Source: Arthrobacter sp. fls2-241-R2A-200 (GTDB taxonomy: Bacteria > Actinomycetota > Actinomycetes > Actinomycetales > Micrococcaceae). Taken from it: 64,000 nucleotides of DNA. The stretch spans positions 186,001 to 250,000 of the forward strand of contig NZ_JARVRJ010000004.1 of the NCBI RefSeq assembly GCF_030209745.1, in the 5' to 3' direction. A model generated the notes under the pieces. The model was not told the origin of the DNA, made no database searches, and saw nothing but the letters and a program-made list of their open reading frames with translations. Positions 25,083 through 36,697 of this stretch are shown here, piece after piece (within the stretch, counting starts at the first letter, position 1; the number at the start of each line of letters is the position of its first letter). The position numbers and the translations under genes were made by a program.

Positions 25083-25439
25083 CTAACCCACACCCCGCAG
25101 GTGTTCAAGAACAGGGTCCCCAATGCCGTCGGCCACCACCGCGACAACGTCAACGCGCCACCGCCGAAGCGTTAACTCGTGGTCCCTGCTCCACGCCGAT
25201 GCCAGCCTATGAAGCCGCGCCAACTTGGCCGCACCAACTGCTTCAAAGGGATGACCATAATCCAGGCTGCTGCGCGTCTTCACTTCCGCGACCACCAGGG
25301 TATCGCCCTCAATGGCCACAATATCGATTTCACCCTCTGCACACCGCCAGTTGCGGTCCACAATCCGGATGCCCTGGTTCTCCAGGAACTCAGCCGCCAG
25401 GGCCTCACCATTTTGGCCCAGTATGTCCTTTGCTCGCAC
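25083..25439 (-). CDS. YraN family (UPF0102) endonuclease-like protein
   Basis: A 118-residue small protein with the predicted Holliday-junction-resolvase-like nuclease fold. EGEIDIVAIEGDTLVVAEVKTR carries the conserved E, D, and E-x-K residues. I chose the GTG at 25439 (RAKDILGQNGE follows), eight bases after GGAGG, because the starts at 25448 and 25445 overlap that site. It sits between DUF2469 and comM, the standard actinobacterial order. Its cellular role is not established. Confidence 0.88.
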   Translation of the reverse strand: MRAKDILGQNGEALAAEFLENQGIRIVDRNWRCAEGEIDIVAIEGDTLVVAEVKTRSSLDYGHPFEAVGAAKLARLHRLASAWSRDHELTLRRWRVDVVAVVADGIGDPVLEHLRGVG

Positions 25440-25575
25440 GAGCATCACCTCCGTTCACCAGCATTCAGGCTGGCAACGGACTCGGACACTGCACTACGGC
25501 GCTATGTGGGCAACTCCCGCCAAACGGGGCAATGTGGAGGACAAGTAGGAAGCAACGAGCAGACCAGCTGCGCTG

Positions 25576-25920
25576 CTAGTTGCCGAGATCGCCCAGGTCC
25601 CCGAGGCCACCATCCTTCGGCAAGGACAAATCCTCGCTCCGAGGCAGTTCCTCCACGTTGACGTCCTTGAACGTGATCACCCGGACGTTCTTCACAAACC
25701 GGGCCGAGCGGTAGACGTCCCATACCCACGCGTCCTGCAAGGTCAGGTCAAAGTAGACTTCCCCGTCAGCGCTTCGGGCCTGTAAATCCACGTGGTTGGC
25801 AAGGTAGAACCGCCGCTCGGTTTCGACAACATAGCTAAACAAACCGACCACGTCCCGGTACTCGCGGTAGAGCTGAAGCTCCATGTCGGTCTCATAGTTC
25901 TCAAGGTCCTCGGCGCTCAT
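25576..25920 (-). CDS. DUF2469 family protein
   Basis: A 114-residue acidic protein of an actinobacteria-specific family that almost always lies next to rnhB. The conserved core is MSAEDLENYETDMELQLYREYRDVV, then FSYVVETERRFYLAN. The ATG at 25920 was chosen because homologues start at MSAEDLE; the longer frame to 25959 adds an unrelated leader. The C-terminal GGLGDLGDLGN is low complexity. Function is unknown; position suggests a link to RNase HII or protein export genes. Confidence 0.85.
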   Translation of the reverse strand: MSAEDLENYETDMELQLYREYRDVVGLFSYVVETERRFYLANHVDLQARSADGEVYFDLTLQDAWVWDVYRSARFVKNVRVITFKDVNVEELPRSEDLSLPKDGGLGDLGDLGN

Positions 25921-25983
25921 GGTTCCATCTTGCACTATCTCCGCAGCACCACGCGCCATTCAGCGCAGTGACGTGAAACCCGA

Positions 25984-26766
25984 TCAGGTCAGGTGCCAAC
26001 TGGTCCGGTGGTAGGTGCTCGGACCCTGCGAGCGAATGACCTCCCTGTGGGCAGAGGTAGCGTAGCCCTTGTTCACGTTCCAGCCGTAGGCCGGAGCCTC
26101 TTCATGGAGATCGACCATAATCCTGTCGCGGGCCACCTTGGCCACCACACTTGCGGCGGCCACGCTGAGGCAGCTCATGTCGGCCTTGATACGAGTGTGC
26201 ACCGGCGCCTCACACCACGGCCCACCGGCTGCCGTATCGAACAGGGAGGCTTGTGGGTCCGGAGAGAGCCAGTTATGGCTGCCGTCAAGGAGTACGACGT
26301 CGGGACTGATGCCCGCTTCAACGATGTCGAACCACGCCCGGGTACCTGCCAGGCGGAGGGCTGCAATGATGCCGATGTCATCGATCTCGCGAGCGGACGC
26401 ATGCCCTACGGCGCACGCCACAGCCCACTGCCGGACCATGGGCTCGAGTCGCTCGCGGTCTTCGGGCTTCAGTAGTTTGCTGTCGCGCACGTCCGCCAAG
26501 AGGCCATGGGTTTCAAGATGGACGACGGCGATTCCCACCGTCACGGGACCTGCCAAGGCCCCCCTGCCTACCTCGTCAACGCCTGCCAGCAAGGTAACAC
26601 CGGGTGCAAGGAAGGACCGCTCGGTATCCAATGTGGGAACACCGACCGGGGACTTCTTCTTCAGCGGTGCTTTCTTTTTGACCGCCGGTTTTGACGCCGT
26701 TTTGGCTACCGGTTTCGCTCCGCCCGTGGACTTGGCCGTGGTGTGGGTTTGGGTTGGTGCCGGCAT
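25984..26766 (-). CDS. rnhB: Ribonuclease HII
   Basis: RNase HII, which removes ribonucleotides from DNA. The catalytic signature is [16 protein letters not shown], with the later aspartate in VLLDGSHNW and a further one in VARDRIM. An N-terminal Lys/Ala/Pro/Thr-rich extension of about 40 residues ([13 protein letters not shown]) precedes the catalytic domain and may bind nucleic acid. The ATG at 26766 lies five bases after the upstream lepB stop, so the gene is in the lepB operon. Length is 260 residues including the extension. Confidence 0.93.
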   Translation of the reverse strand: MPAPTQTHTTAKSTGGAKPVAKTASKPAVKKKAPLKKKSPVGVPTLDTERSFLAPGVTLLAGVDEVGRGALAGPVTVGIAVVHLETHGLLADVRDSKLLKPEDRERLEPMVRQWAVACAVGHASAREIDDIGIIAALRLAGTRAWFDIVEAGISPDVVLLDGSHNWLSPDPQASLFDTAAGGPWCEAPVHTRIKADMSCLSVAAASVVAKVARDRIMVDLHEEAPAYGWNVNKGYATSAHREVIRSQGPSTYHRTSWHLT

Positions 26767-26771
26767 TGAAA

Positions 26772-27575
26772 CTACTTGGCCGCGGGAACGTTGCGGAAGA
26801 CGTTCGGGTAGTTGTCGAGCACCGTCCAACGGCTAAAGGGCCATGCGATGATCGTGGCTTTTCCCTCGACGTCCGAAATGTTCACGAAGCCGCCGTTGGT
26901 TTGCGCGTGGCTCCGTGAATCGGCGGAGTGGTTGCGGTTGTCGCCCATCACCCAGACCTTGCCGGCGGGGACTACGACGTCGAACGGGTTCGGCTGGGGC
27001 ACCTCGGCGGGGTTGATGTAGGTCTCGTTCAGCGGGACCCCGTTGACGCTGACCCGACCCTGTGCGTCACAGCAGGTCACGTGATCGCCGGGCAACCCGA
27101 TGACCCTCTTGACCAAGTGTTGTTCATTGTCGTCCGGCATGAGCCCCACGAACACCAGGCTCTCTCCCACCCAATCCAAAGGTCCTGGGGCCTTCTTGGG
27201 TATCGGTGCCAGCCATCCCTGTTCGTCCTTGAACACGATGACGTCCCCATGGGACAAACCAAAAGCCTGGGGAACGAGGAGGTTGATGAAGATGCGGTCG
27301 TTCACGTCCAAGGTATTTTCCATGGACTCGGAAGGAATGAAATAGGCGCGGAAGAGGAAAGTCTTGATCAGGAACGACAGGACGACGGCGATTGCCACCA
27401 CGGTGCCGATCTCCCGCAGCCAACCCCATGCGGCGTTCCGTTGCGGCTTCCCGGCGGCGTGCGCACCCCCTGGACTGCCCGCAGGTACCCCTTCCTCGGC
27501 GACAGCAGCCGTGCCTTCACGGAGCCGGGCGTCGTCCTCGGGTAGCTCGGGGTTCTCTGGAGCTTGGTCCGGCAT
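26772..27575 (-). CDS. lepB: Type I signal peptidase (first of two)
   Basis: Membrane-bound signal peptidase I, 267 residues. An acidic, Pro/Ala-rich cytosolic N-terminus (about 1-45) precedes one membrane helix (about 52-72), then the catalytic serine in FIPSESM. The general-base lysine is in [12 protein letters not shown], and [11 protein letters not shown] is box E. The start codon abuts the stop of the second lepB gene, so both are co-transcribed. Tandem signal peptidases are common in actinobacteria and may differ in substrate. Confidence 0.92.
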   Translation of the reverse strand: MPDQAPENPELPEDDARLREGTAAVAEEGVPAGSPGGAHAAGKPQRNAAWGWLREIGTVVAIAVVLSFLIKTFLFRAYFIPSESMENTLDVNDRIFINLLVPQAFGLSHGDVIVFKDEQGWLAPIPKKAPGPLDWVGESLVFVGLMPDDNEQHLVKRVIGLPGDHVTCCDAQGRVSVNGVPLNETYINPAEVPQPNPFDVVVPAGKVWVMGDNRNHSADSRSHAQTNGGFVNISDVEGKATIIAWPFSRWTVLDNYPNVFRNVPAAK

Positions 27576-28253
27576 CTACTGTCCGTTCTTCGATGGTGTT
27601 ACGGCCTGCGTGGTGCGAGGCACTCCTGCAAATCTATCAAGTGGAAAGACGATCTGGATCGGCCTGCCAATAACCCTGTCAATGGGAACCATTCCACCAC
27701 CGGGGGCTCCTAGCAAGCCGCGGGAATCCGCGGAGCGGGACCGGTGGTCACCCATCAGCCACAGCCGTGACTCGGGCACAACGACGTCGAACTTTTGCAG
27801 GCTCGGCACATCCCCGGGGTACAAATAGGGTTCCTCAAGTGCCTGACCGTTCACTGTGAGGTGGCCCCCGGCGTCGCAACATTGCACATGGTCCCCGGGA
27901 AGCCCGATGACCCGCTTAACGTATGTGGTATCGCTGCCAGTGAAGCCGAACCATTGACCCGCGCCGGAAACTGCGTCCGCAAGGGGTCCCTTTCCGCTGC
28001 TCAACGGGGCGAATGAACCCCTTCCGTCAAACACGACGACGTCGCCCCGGCGGATCGGCTCGGACGCGAAAGCCGTCCGTGAGACCAGGATCCTGTCCCC
28101 CGTGCGGAGCAACGGTTCCATGGACTCGGAAGGAATGTAGTAGACGTCGATCCACAGGGATCGGACCAGCCCACTGATAGCGACGGCCAGAACAAGCGCA
28201 AGCAAAACAAAACGCCAGCCCTGTTTCCGGGGCTGGCGTTTTGCTGTGTCCAT
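27576..28253 (-). CDS. lepB: Type I signal peptidase (second of two)
   Basis: Signal peptidase I of 225 residues with a short basic N-terminus, one membrane helix (about 15-35), catalytic serine in YIPSESM, lysine in [12 protein letters not shown] and box E GDHRSRSADSR. The usual GDNR asparagine is replaced by histidine. The start was placed at ATG 28253. Codons 4 to 15 are the same DNA as a strong hairpin followed by T runs, which looks like the rplS terminator, so the beginning of this gene is also an RNA stem. The longer frame to 28301 lies upstream of that hairpin and has no ribosome site. Confidence 0.88.
   Translation of the reverse strand: MDTAKRQPRKQGWRFVLLALVLAVAISGLVRSLWIDVYYIPSESMEPLLRTGDRILVSRTAFASEPIRRGDVVVFDGRGSFAPLSSGKGPLADAVSGAGQWFGFTGSDTTYVKRVIGLPGDHVQCCDAGGHLTVNGQALEEPYLYPGDVPSLQKFDVVVPESRLWLMGDHRSRSADSRGLLGAPGGGMVPIDRVIGRPIQIVFPLDRFAGVPRTTQAVTPSKNGQ
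28208..28243 (-). terminator. rplS terminator embedded in the start of the second lepB gene
   Basis: CAAAACGCCAGCCC (28208-28221) and its exact complement (28230-28243) form 14-bp arms with an 8-base loop. On the minus strand the stem is followed by TTTTGTTTTGCTTG, as in an intrinsic terminator. It lies about 90 bases after the rplS stop and inside lepB codons 4-15. Confidence 0.65.
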
Positions 28254-28333
28254 GACTCGTATCCCTGTTGCGTTGCGGATTGCTCCGGAACAACCGGGCA
28301 CTACTCCTGGACCCGTTGCGATTGTCGCAGGAC

Positions 28334-28687
28334 TTACTTGGCGAAGTCGCGCTTTTCCTTGATCTTCGCAGCCTTACCGCGCAGTGCACGCATGTAGTAA
28401 AGCTTGGCGCGGCGGACGTCACCCTTGGTGACGACCTCGATCTTGTCGATGATCGGGGAGTGTACCGGGAAGGTACGCTCTACACCGACGCCGAAGGAAA
28501 CCTTGCGCACGGTGAAGGTTTCGCGCACGCCGTCACCCTGGCGGCCCAGGACGAAGCCCTGGAATACCTGGACACGGGAGTTCTTGCCTTCGATGATGTT
28601 CACGTGCACCTTGAGGGTGTCGCCCGCGCGGAACTCCGGAACATCGCTACGCAGCGAGGCTGCATCTACGCTATCGAGGATATGCAT
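28334..28687 (-). CDS. rplS: 50S ribosomal protein L19
   Basis: L19, 117 residues. [24 protein letters not shown] opens the protein and [10 protein letters not shown] and [21 protein letters not shown] are family signatures. The ATG at 28687 follows AGGAG at a normal distance. It is the last gene of the rpsP-khpA-rimM-trmD-rplS order, separated from trmD by 276 bases with their own probable promoter. Confidence 0.96.
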   Translation of the reverse strand: MHILDSVDAASLRSDVPEFRAGDTLKVHVNIIEGKNSRVQVFQGFVLGRQGDGVRETFTVRKVSFGVGVERTFPVHSPIIDKIEVVTKGDVRRAKLYYMRALRGKAAKIKEKRDFAK

Positions 28688-28963
28688 TAATCCACTCCTG
28701 GTGAACGCCACAGGTCATTCACTTTGGGTTACGGCGGACAAGCCCGGGGCACGAAGGCCTACCGGAAATCTCCGCCGAAGATTCTTTGTGACCGGTGCCG
28801 CTACTGATTAGCGTCGCCGGTTGTCCGACTGTTGGCTGAACTCCCCCTGTGGCAGGTGTCAGCCCAGCAGACACAAGGGTTAATTCTGCCATATGACCGA
28901 GCATCCGGCCAACCGGCGGCTCAGCACCGCTCGAACGAAAGGCTCGACGGCGGCGTCTTGCCT
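28688..28963 (-). promoter_or_regulatory. Leader and promoter region of rplS
   Basis: A 276-bp gap with no gene. It contains a short dyad TGTC...GACA near 28858-28874 and a GC-rich stretch near 28740-28760. A promoter for rplS and possibly a ribosomal leader are expected here, but no known leader motif could be recognised. Confidence 0.4.
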
Positions 28964-29764
28964 TTAGTTGTCCGCCTCGCCGCCGGATCGGGGTCGCAGG
29001 CGGCCATCAACGACGTCGTATCCAAGTTCGGCGAGTGCGTTTTTGTCAGCACGACTCAAGGAACCGGCATCGTATTCGGCCAAGAGGTCCGGCCGTCGCT
29101 CGGCTGTGCGGCGGAACTGCTCGTGCCGGCGCCACTGGGCGATCTTGCCGTGGTTCCCGCTCAGCAGGATGGCCGGGACGTCGTGGTCACGCCACGCTGA
29201 CGGCTTGGTGTACACCGGGTACTCCAGCAGTCCATCGGAATGGGACTCCTCAATGAGTGATTCCGGGTTGCCGACAACCCCGGGCAATAGTCGTCCGATG
29301 GCCTCGACCATGGCAAGCACAGCCACTTCGCCGCCGTTAAGCACGTAATCGCCGAGGCTGACCGGAAGTACCCGGAAGTGGTCTTGCGCCCAATCGATGA
29401 CACGTTCGTCAATGCCTTCGTAGCGGCCACACGCGAAGACAAGCTGCTCTTCGTCGGCAAGCTCGTAGGCCAGCGCCTGGTTGAAGCGCTCCCCTGCGGG
29501 CGAAGGGACAATCAGTACCGGCTTGGAGCCATCGCCTGGCCGGACCACGGACTCGAGCGCCTGGGCCCAGGGCTCGGGCTTCATGACCATACCGGCACCC
29601 CCGCCGTAGGGCGTGTCATCCACGGTCCGGTGCCGGTCCGTTGTGAAGCTGCGGAGGTCGTGAACGTTGAGCTCCAAGAGACCGTCTTGGCGAGCCTTGC
29701 CTATGAGCGAGAGCTCCAGCGGGGCCAGGTACTCCGGAAAGATACTGACGACGTCGATCCTCAT
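28964..29764 (-). CDS. trmD: tRNA (guanine-N1)-methyltransferase
   Basis: TrmD, which makes m1G37 in tRNA. It has the SPOUT trefoil-knot signatures [14 protein letters not shown] and [14 protein letters not shown], and the [12 protein letters not shown] loop. Length 266 residues is normal. The ATG abuts the rimM stop, so the two are coupled. Confidence 0.96.
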   Translation of the reverse strand: MRIDVVSIFPEYLAPLELSLIGKARQDGLLELNVHDLRSFTTDRHRTVDDTPYGGGAGMVMKPEPWAQALESVVRPGDGSKPVLIVPSPAGERFNQALAYELADEEQLVFACGRYEGIDERVIDWAQDHFRVLPVSLGDYVLNGGEVAVLAMVEAIGRLLPGVVGNPESLIEESHSDGLLEYPVYTKPSAWRDHDVPAILLSGNHGKIAQWRRHEQFRRTAERRPDLLAEYDAGSLSRADKNALAELGYDVVDGRLRPRSGGEADN

Positions 29765-30319
29765 TCAGGCGTCATCCCCGGGAGCGTCTCCGGGCTCCTC
29801 ACCTGTCTCGTTGTTGATGTCAAAGAGGCCATCAGGCGGGGTCACCACGATGTACCCGTCCTCGACGTTCACCTCGGGCACGATTTCATCGACGAAGGGA
29901 ATGAGGATTTCCTTGCCGTCATCCGTCGTGACCGTCAGCAAGTCTTGGGCCGGCAAAGTAGTGAGAGCGGCAACTTTGCCGACCACCCGAGGTCCAACAC
30001 GCGCCTCCAAGCCAACGAGTTCGTGCTCGTACCAGCCTTCGTCGTCGTCGTCGTCGTCGAGCTCTTCGGTCTCTATGAAGAGCTTCGCGCCACGGATCGC
30101 CTCAGCTTCGTTCCGATCGGCGATCTCCGAAAAACCGAGCAGGAGGATGTCCTTGTTCCATCGGGCACTGCGGATGGTCAGCGGACCGGCGGACGCCGGG
30201 TCAACGACGAACTCGGTTCCAGCGACAAAACGCTCAGCAGGAGCGTCGGTCAGTACCTGCACCGTCACCTCGCCGCGAATGCCGTGGGGCTTGCCGATCC
30301 GGGCAACCTGGAGCTGCAT
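29765..30319 (-). CDS. rimM: 16S rRNA processing protein RimM
   Basis: RimM, a 30S maturation factor that binds S19. The N-terminal barrel starts QVARIGKPHGIRGEVTV; the C-terminal PRC barrel shows VGKVAALTTLPAQDLLTV and ILIPFVDEIV. An acidic run of seven residues (ELDDDDDDE) sits in the linker, and a Gly/Asp tail follows residue 170. It is separated from khpA by a hairpin terminator but shares direction and order with the operon. Confidence 0.95.
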   Translation of the reverse strand: MQLQVARIGKPHGIRGEVTVQVLTDAPAERFVAGTEFVVDPASAGPLTIRSARWNKDILLLGFSEIADRNEAEAIRGAKLFIETEELDDDDDDEGWYEHELVGLEARVGPRVVGKVAALTTLPAQDLLTVTTDDGKEILIPFVDEIVPEVNVEDGYIVVTPPDGLFDINNETGEEPGDAPGDDA

Positions 30320-30385
30320 GGGTTCCTCTGAATTCTTGTATGCCGTGCCGCCGGGGCCACGGTAATGACTTTAGGGGTAAAGCAA

Positions 30386-30421
30386 TCCGGCCCCTCCACC
30401 ATATTCGGTGAAGGGGCCGGA
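30386..30421 (-). terminator. Hairpin between khpA and rimM
   Basis: TCCGGCCCCTCCACC (30386-30400) pairs with 30407-30421 over 15 positions with one wobble. On the minus strand the stem is followed by TTGCTTT. It would end or attenuate the rpsP-khpA transcript before rimM. Confidence 0.65.
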
Positions 30422-30446
30422 CTTAAGACAAGCAGTGCTGAGCGCG

Positions 30447-30689
30447 TTACCGGCGACGGTCGGTGTCGACGACGTCGACCCTGACCTGCTCGCCACCGGC
30501 CAAAGCCGCAACCACAGTGCGCAGTGCGCGTGCTGTGCGTCCTTGACGGCCGATCACCCGTCCGAGGTCCTCCTGGTGAACTCGCACCTCGAGGGACTCC
30601 CCACGGCGGTTGTTCTTGGCGCTGACCTTGACATCCTCAGGGCTGTCAACGATCCCACGAACCAAGTGCTCGAGCGCTTCTGCCAGCAA
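30447..30689 (-). CDS. khpA: KH-domain RNA-binding protein KhpA
   Basis: An 80-residue single-KH-domain RNA-binding protein (former YlqC). LGRVIGRQGRTARALRTVV contains the GxxG-type loop. It starts at TTG one base after the rpsP stop, with GAGG nine bases upstream. KhpA partners KhpB in firmicutes; its role in actinobacteria is less clear. Confidence 0.93.
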   Translation of the reverse strand: MLAEALEHLVRGIVDSPEDVKVSAKNNRRGESLEVRVHQEDLGRVIGRQGRTARALRTVVAALAGGEQVRVDVVDTDRRR

Positions 30690-30690
30690 C

Positions 30691-31113
30691 TTACTCAGCC
30701 TCGGTGGTCTCTGCTTCAGCCTCGGCCGGAGCCTCAGCGGCCTCGTCCTTCTTGGCCTTCTTGGTGATGGCTTCCGGGATAATAACGGAACCCTTCTCCG
30801 GTGCTACGAAGGCTTCCTTCGGAGCTTTGGTCTTCAGGGTGCCTTCCTGGCCCGGCAGGCCCTTGAACTTCTGCCAGTCACCAGTGATCTTGAGGATCGC
30901 TGCAACCTGCTCAGTGGGCTGGGCGCCAACGGAGAGCCAGTACTGGGCGCGCTCGGAAGCGACCTCGATGTACGACGGTTCTTCGGTGGGGTGGTACTTG
31001 CCGATTTCTTCAATGGCACGGCCATCGCGCTTGGCGCGGGCATCCATGACGACAATGCGGTAGTACGGTGCGCGCATCTTACCGAAGCGCTTAAGGCGAA
31101 TCTTTACGGCCAC
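30691..31113 (-). CDS. rpsP: 30S ribosomal protein S16
   Basis: S16, 140 residues. The start was placed at GTG 31113, giving [22 protein letters not shown], the canonical N-terminus; a longer frame to 31200 is not supported. AGGAGTGA lies upstream. The C-terminal tail after about residue 105 is rich in Ala, Glu and Lys ([17 protein letters not shown]), as in many actinobacteria. Confidence 0.96.
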   Translation of the reverse strand: MAVKIRLKRFGKMRAPYYRIVVMDARAKRDGRAIEEIGKYHPTEEPSYIEVASERAQYWLSVGAQPTEQVAAILKITGDWQKFKGLPGQEGTLKTKAPKEAFVAPEKGSVIIPEAITKKAKKDEAAEAPAEAEAETTEAE

Positions 31114-31354
31114 TTTTGTGGTCACTCCTGTTTCTGAAAAGAGTTGAACCCGACGTTCTGCACCCGTGGGGCGGGCCATACTTGACGGTTCGAAGGACAA
31201 GATACGAGCACGGAGAGAGGGGCCGCGCCGATCGAGTACCTGTCTATTGTGCCAGATGACCGGAACGATTACGACTTAGGCCACAGACGGCCGTGTGTGA
31301 TTGGTCACTACAGCCTGCTGAAAGTCGCTAATTCGGGAGAAGGCAACACTTCCC

Positions 31355-31792
31355 TCAGACGGACCAGACGTAGAGACCGGCACGATCGGTCTTTTCGACG
31401 TCAGTCGCCAGGGCCGCCAATTGCTGGACGTATTGTCGCGATGCGGCGGCGTCGAAAGGCATGTCATCCTGCTCGGCCCACGCCGCGGCAACGTCATCGA
31501 GGACATTGCCATCGCCTTCGTTCTCGTAGGTGAGGAGTTCGGCGAGCGCCTTGACCATGGCCTCCGGAACGCCCAGAAGTGCGTCGCTGGTGACATCGAC
31601 GAGCGCGAGTTCGTAGTCGGCCCCAGCAGCATGCACGGCCTGGCCGGCAAGGTCGCCCAACTGCTCAACCTCAAAATCCGTGATGCCATTGATCCTGACG
31701 GCGGGACCGGCAGCTTCAGCTCCCCGGTCCAAGGCGGCGGCGCGCTTGAGTGCTTCAGCGTGGGTGGCTACAAATATTTCGGCAAAGCCCAT
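31355..31792 (-). CDS. Hypothetical protein (145 aa)
   Basis: No family recognised. The protein is acidic and soluble, starting MGFAEIFVATHAEAL and ending GLYVWSV. It is rich in Ala, Asp and Glu, with an apparent alpha/beta N-terminal half and helices over residues 75-130. There is no signal peptide or motif that suggests catalysis. It is monocistronic between rpsP and the VOC gene. Codon use matches the neighbours, so it looks like a genuine gene. Confidence 0.6.
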   Translation of the reverse strand: MGFAEIFVATHAEALKRAAALDRGAEAAGPAVRINGITDFEVEQLGDLAGQAVHAAGADYELALVDVTSDALLGVPEAMVKALAELLTYENEGDGNVLDDVAAAWAEQDDMPFDAAASRQYVQQLAALATDVEKTDRAGLYVWSV

Positions 31793-31919
31793 GGGAGAGT
31801 ACTCTCATTCGTTCGTGCTGACGGGGCGACGACATCCGGCCCGCACGGAGTCCGGTGACGTCAATGCCCAGCCTAGTGCAGTGCGGAGCACCCTCCCCCT
31901 CCATGGGCTGACGCTTGGC

Positions 31920-32807
31920 TCAGCGAACAGCGACGCGCAGCTTGTTCCGCCAAGGATCGTCAAAACGGAGCTCGGAGCCGGTGTGGTGATGGTCGATTCC
32001 GGCCACCTTGAGCCGATCAGCCAGGGCTGCGACGTCATCATTCGCCGGCACTTCGATCAGTACTTCGCCCAGCCCCAAGGTATCTTTACGCGGTCCGGCG
32101 CCCCTGCTGTTCCAAACGTTCATGGCCATGTGATGGTGATAGCCACCCGCGGAGACGAACAGTGCCTGGCCGTGCCAGCCGGCGGTCCGTTCGAAACCAA
32201 GGGTCCCAACGTAGAAATCCTGCGCGGTCTGGACGTCGCCTACTTGCAGGTGGACATGCCCGACGCCGGCGGCAGCCTGTCGCTGCCCCGTCACCGCCGC
32301 CTCGCTCAGGTGCTGCTGAAGGAATCGTTGTGGCGGCAAGGTGACATTGTCCATCACCACGTTCTTGCCGTCCCACTGCCACACTTCGCGCGGCTTGTCG
32401 TAATAGAGCTCGATGCCATTGCCCTCGGGATCGGTGAAATAGAAAGCTTCGCTCACCAGATGGTCGGCACTGCCCACGAACGCCCGCGGCTCATACTCGG
32501 CTGCGGTTGCAATGGTGGCAGCCAGCGAAGGCTGGTCTTCGAAGAGAATCGCAGTATGGAAGAGCCCGGCCTCGCCACGGCCGGGAAGGAGCAGCCCCGA
32601 CGCGGGCGCCAGGTGCACCACGGGCTTGCCCACGCGGCCCAGGTACAGGCCGCCGTCCTGCTCAGCCACAACGTCCAAACCGAGCGCGCGCTGGTAATAG
32701 TCACTCATGAGCGTCATGTCGCCCACCTTGAGCATGACGGTGCCCATGGTGAGTTCCGCTGGAAGGAGATCCTGGTTGGATAGTCCTGTGGTTGATGATG
32801 TGCTCAT
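31920..32807 (-). CDS. Two-domain VOC protein, catechol-2,3-dioxygenase-like (CatE type)
   Basis: A 295-residue protein with two glyoxalase/dioxygenase (VOC) modules. Module one has MGTVMLKVGDMTLMSDYYQRALGL, LFHTAILFE and the metal glutamate region NGIELYYDKP. Module two has VGHVHLQVGDVQTAQDFYV, HHMAMNVW and GEVLIEVP. This is the layout of CatE/MhqO-like proteins linked to quinone or catechol stress. AGGAG lies seven bases before the ATG at 32807. A perfect palindrome about 60 bp upstream (32867-32878) suggests control by a MarR-type repressor. Confidence 0.8.
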   Translation of the reverse strand: MSTSSTTGLSNQDLLPAELTMGTVMLKVGDMTLMSDYYQRALGLDVVAEQDGGLYLGRVGKPVVHLAPASGLLLPGRGEAGLFHTAILFEDQPSLAATIATAAEYEPRAFVGSADHLVSEAFYFTDPEGNGIELYYDKPREVWQWDGKNVVMDNVTLPPQRFLQQHLSEAAVTGQRQAAAGVGHVHLQVGDVQTAQDFYVGTLGFERTAGWHGQALFVSAGGYHHHMAMNVWNSRGAGPRKDTLGLGEVLIEVPANDDVAALADRLKVAGIDHHHTGSELRFDDPWRNKLRVAVR

Positions 32808-32866
32808 GTGAAGCTCCTGGTTCCGAGGTTGCCGCCCTTTCGGCACCTTCTATCCTTCTAAATTAC

Positions 32867-32878
32867 TTGAAGCTTCAA
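32867..32878. promoter_or_regulatory. Palindrome upstream of the VOC gene, putative MarR-type operator
   Basis: TTGAAGCTTCAA is a perfect 12-bp palindrome in an AT-rich stretch between the VOC gene and the end of the amidohydrolase gene. AT-rich palindromes of this form are typical of MarR-family operators; the regulator gene is not in the window. Confidence 0.45.
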
Positions 32879-32885
32879 TTTATTC

Positions 32886-36652
<3,767 letters not shown>

Positions 36653-36697
36653 TCGATCAGCCTATTCCACGGCCCGGACATCCAGTGATGTACCGGG

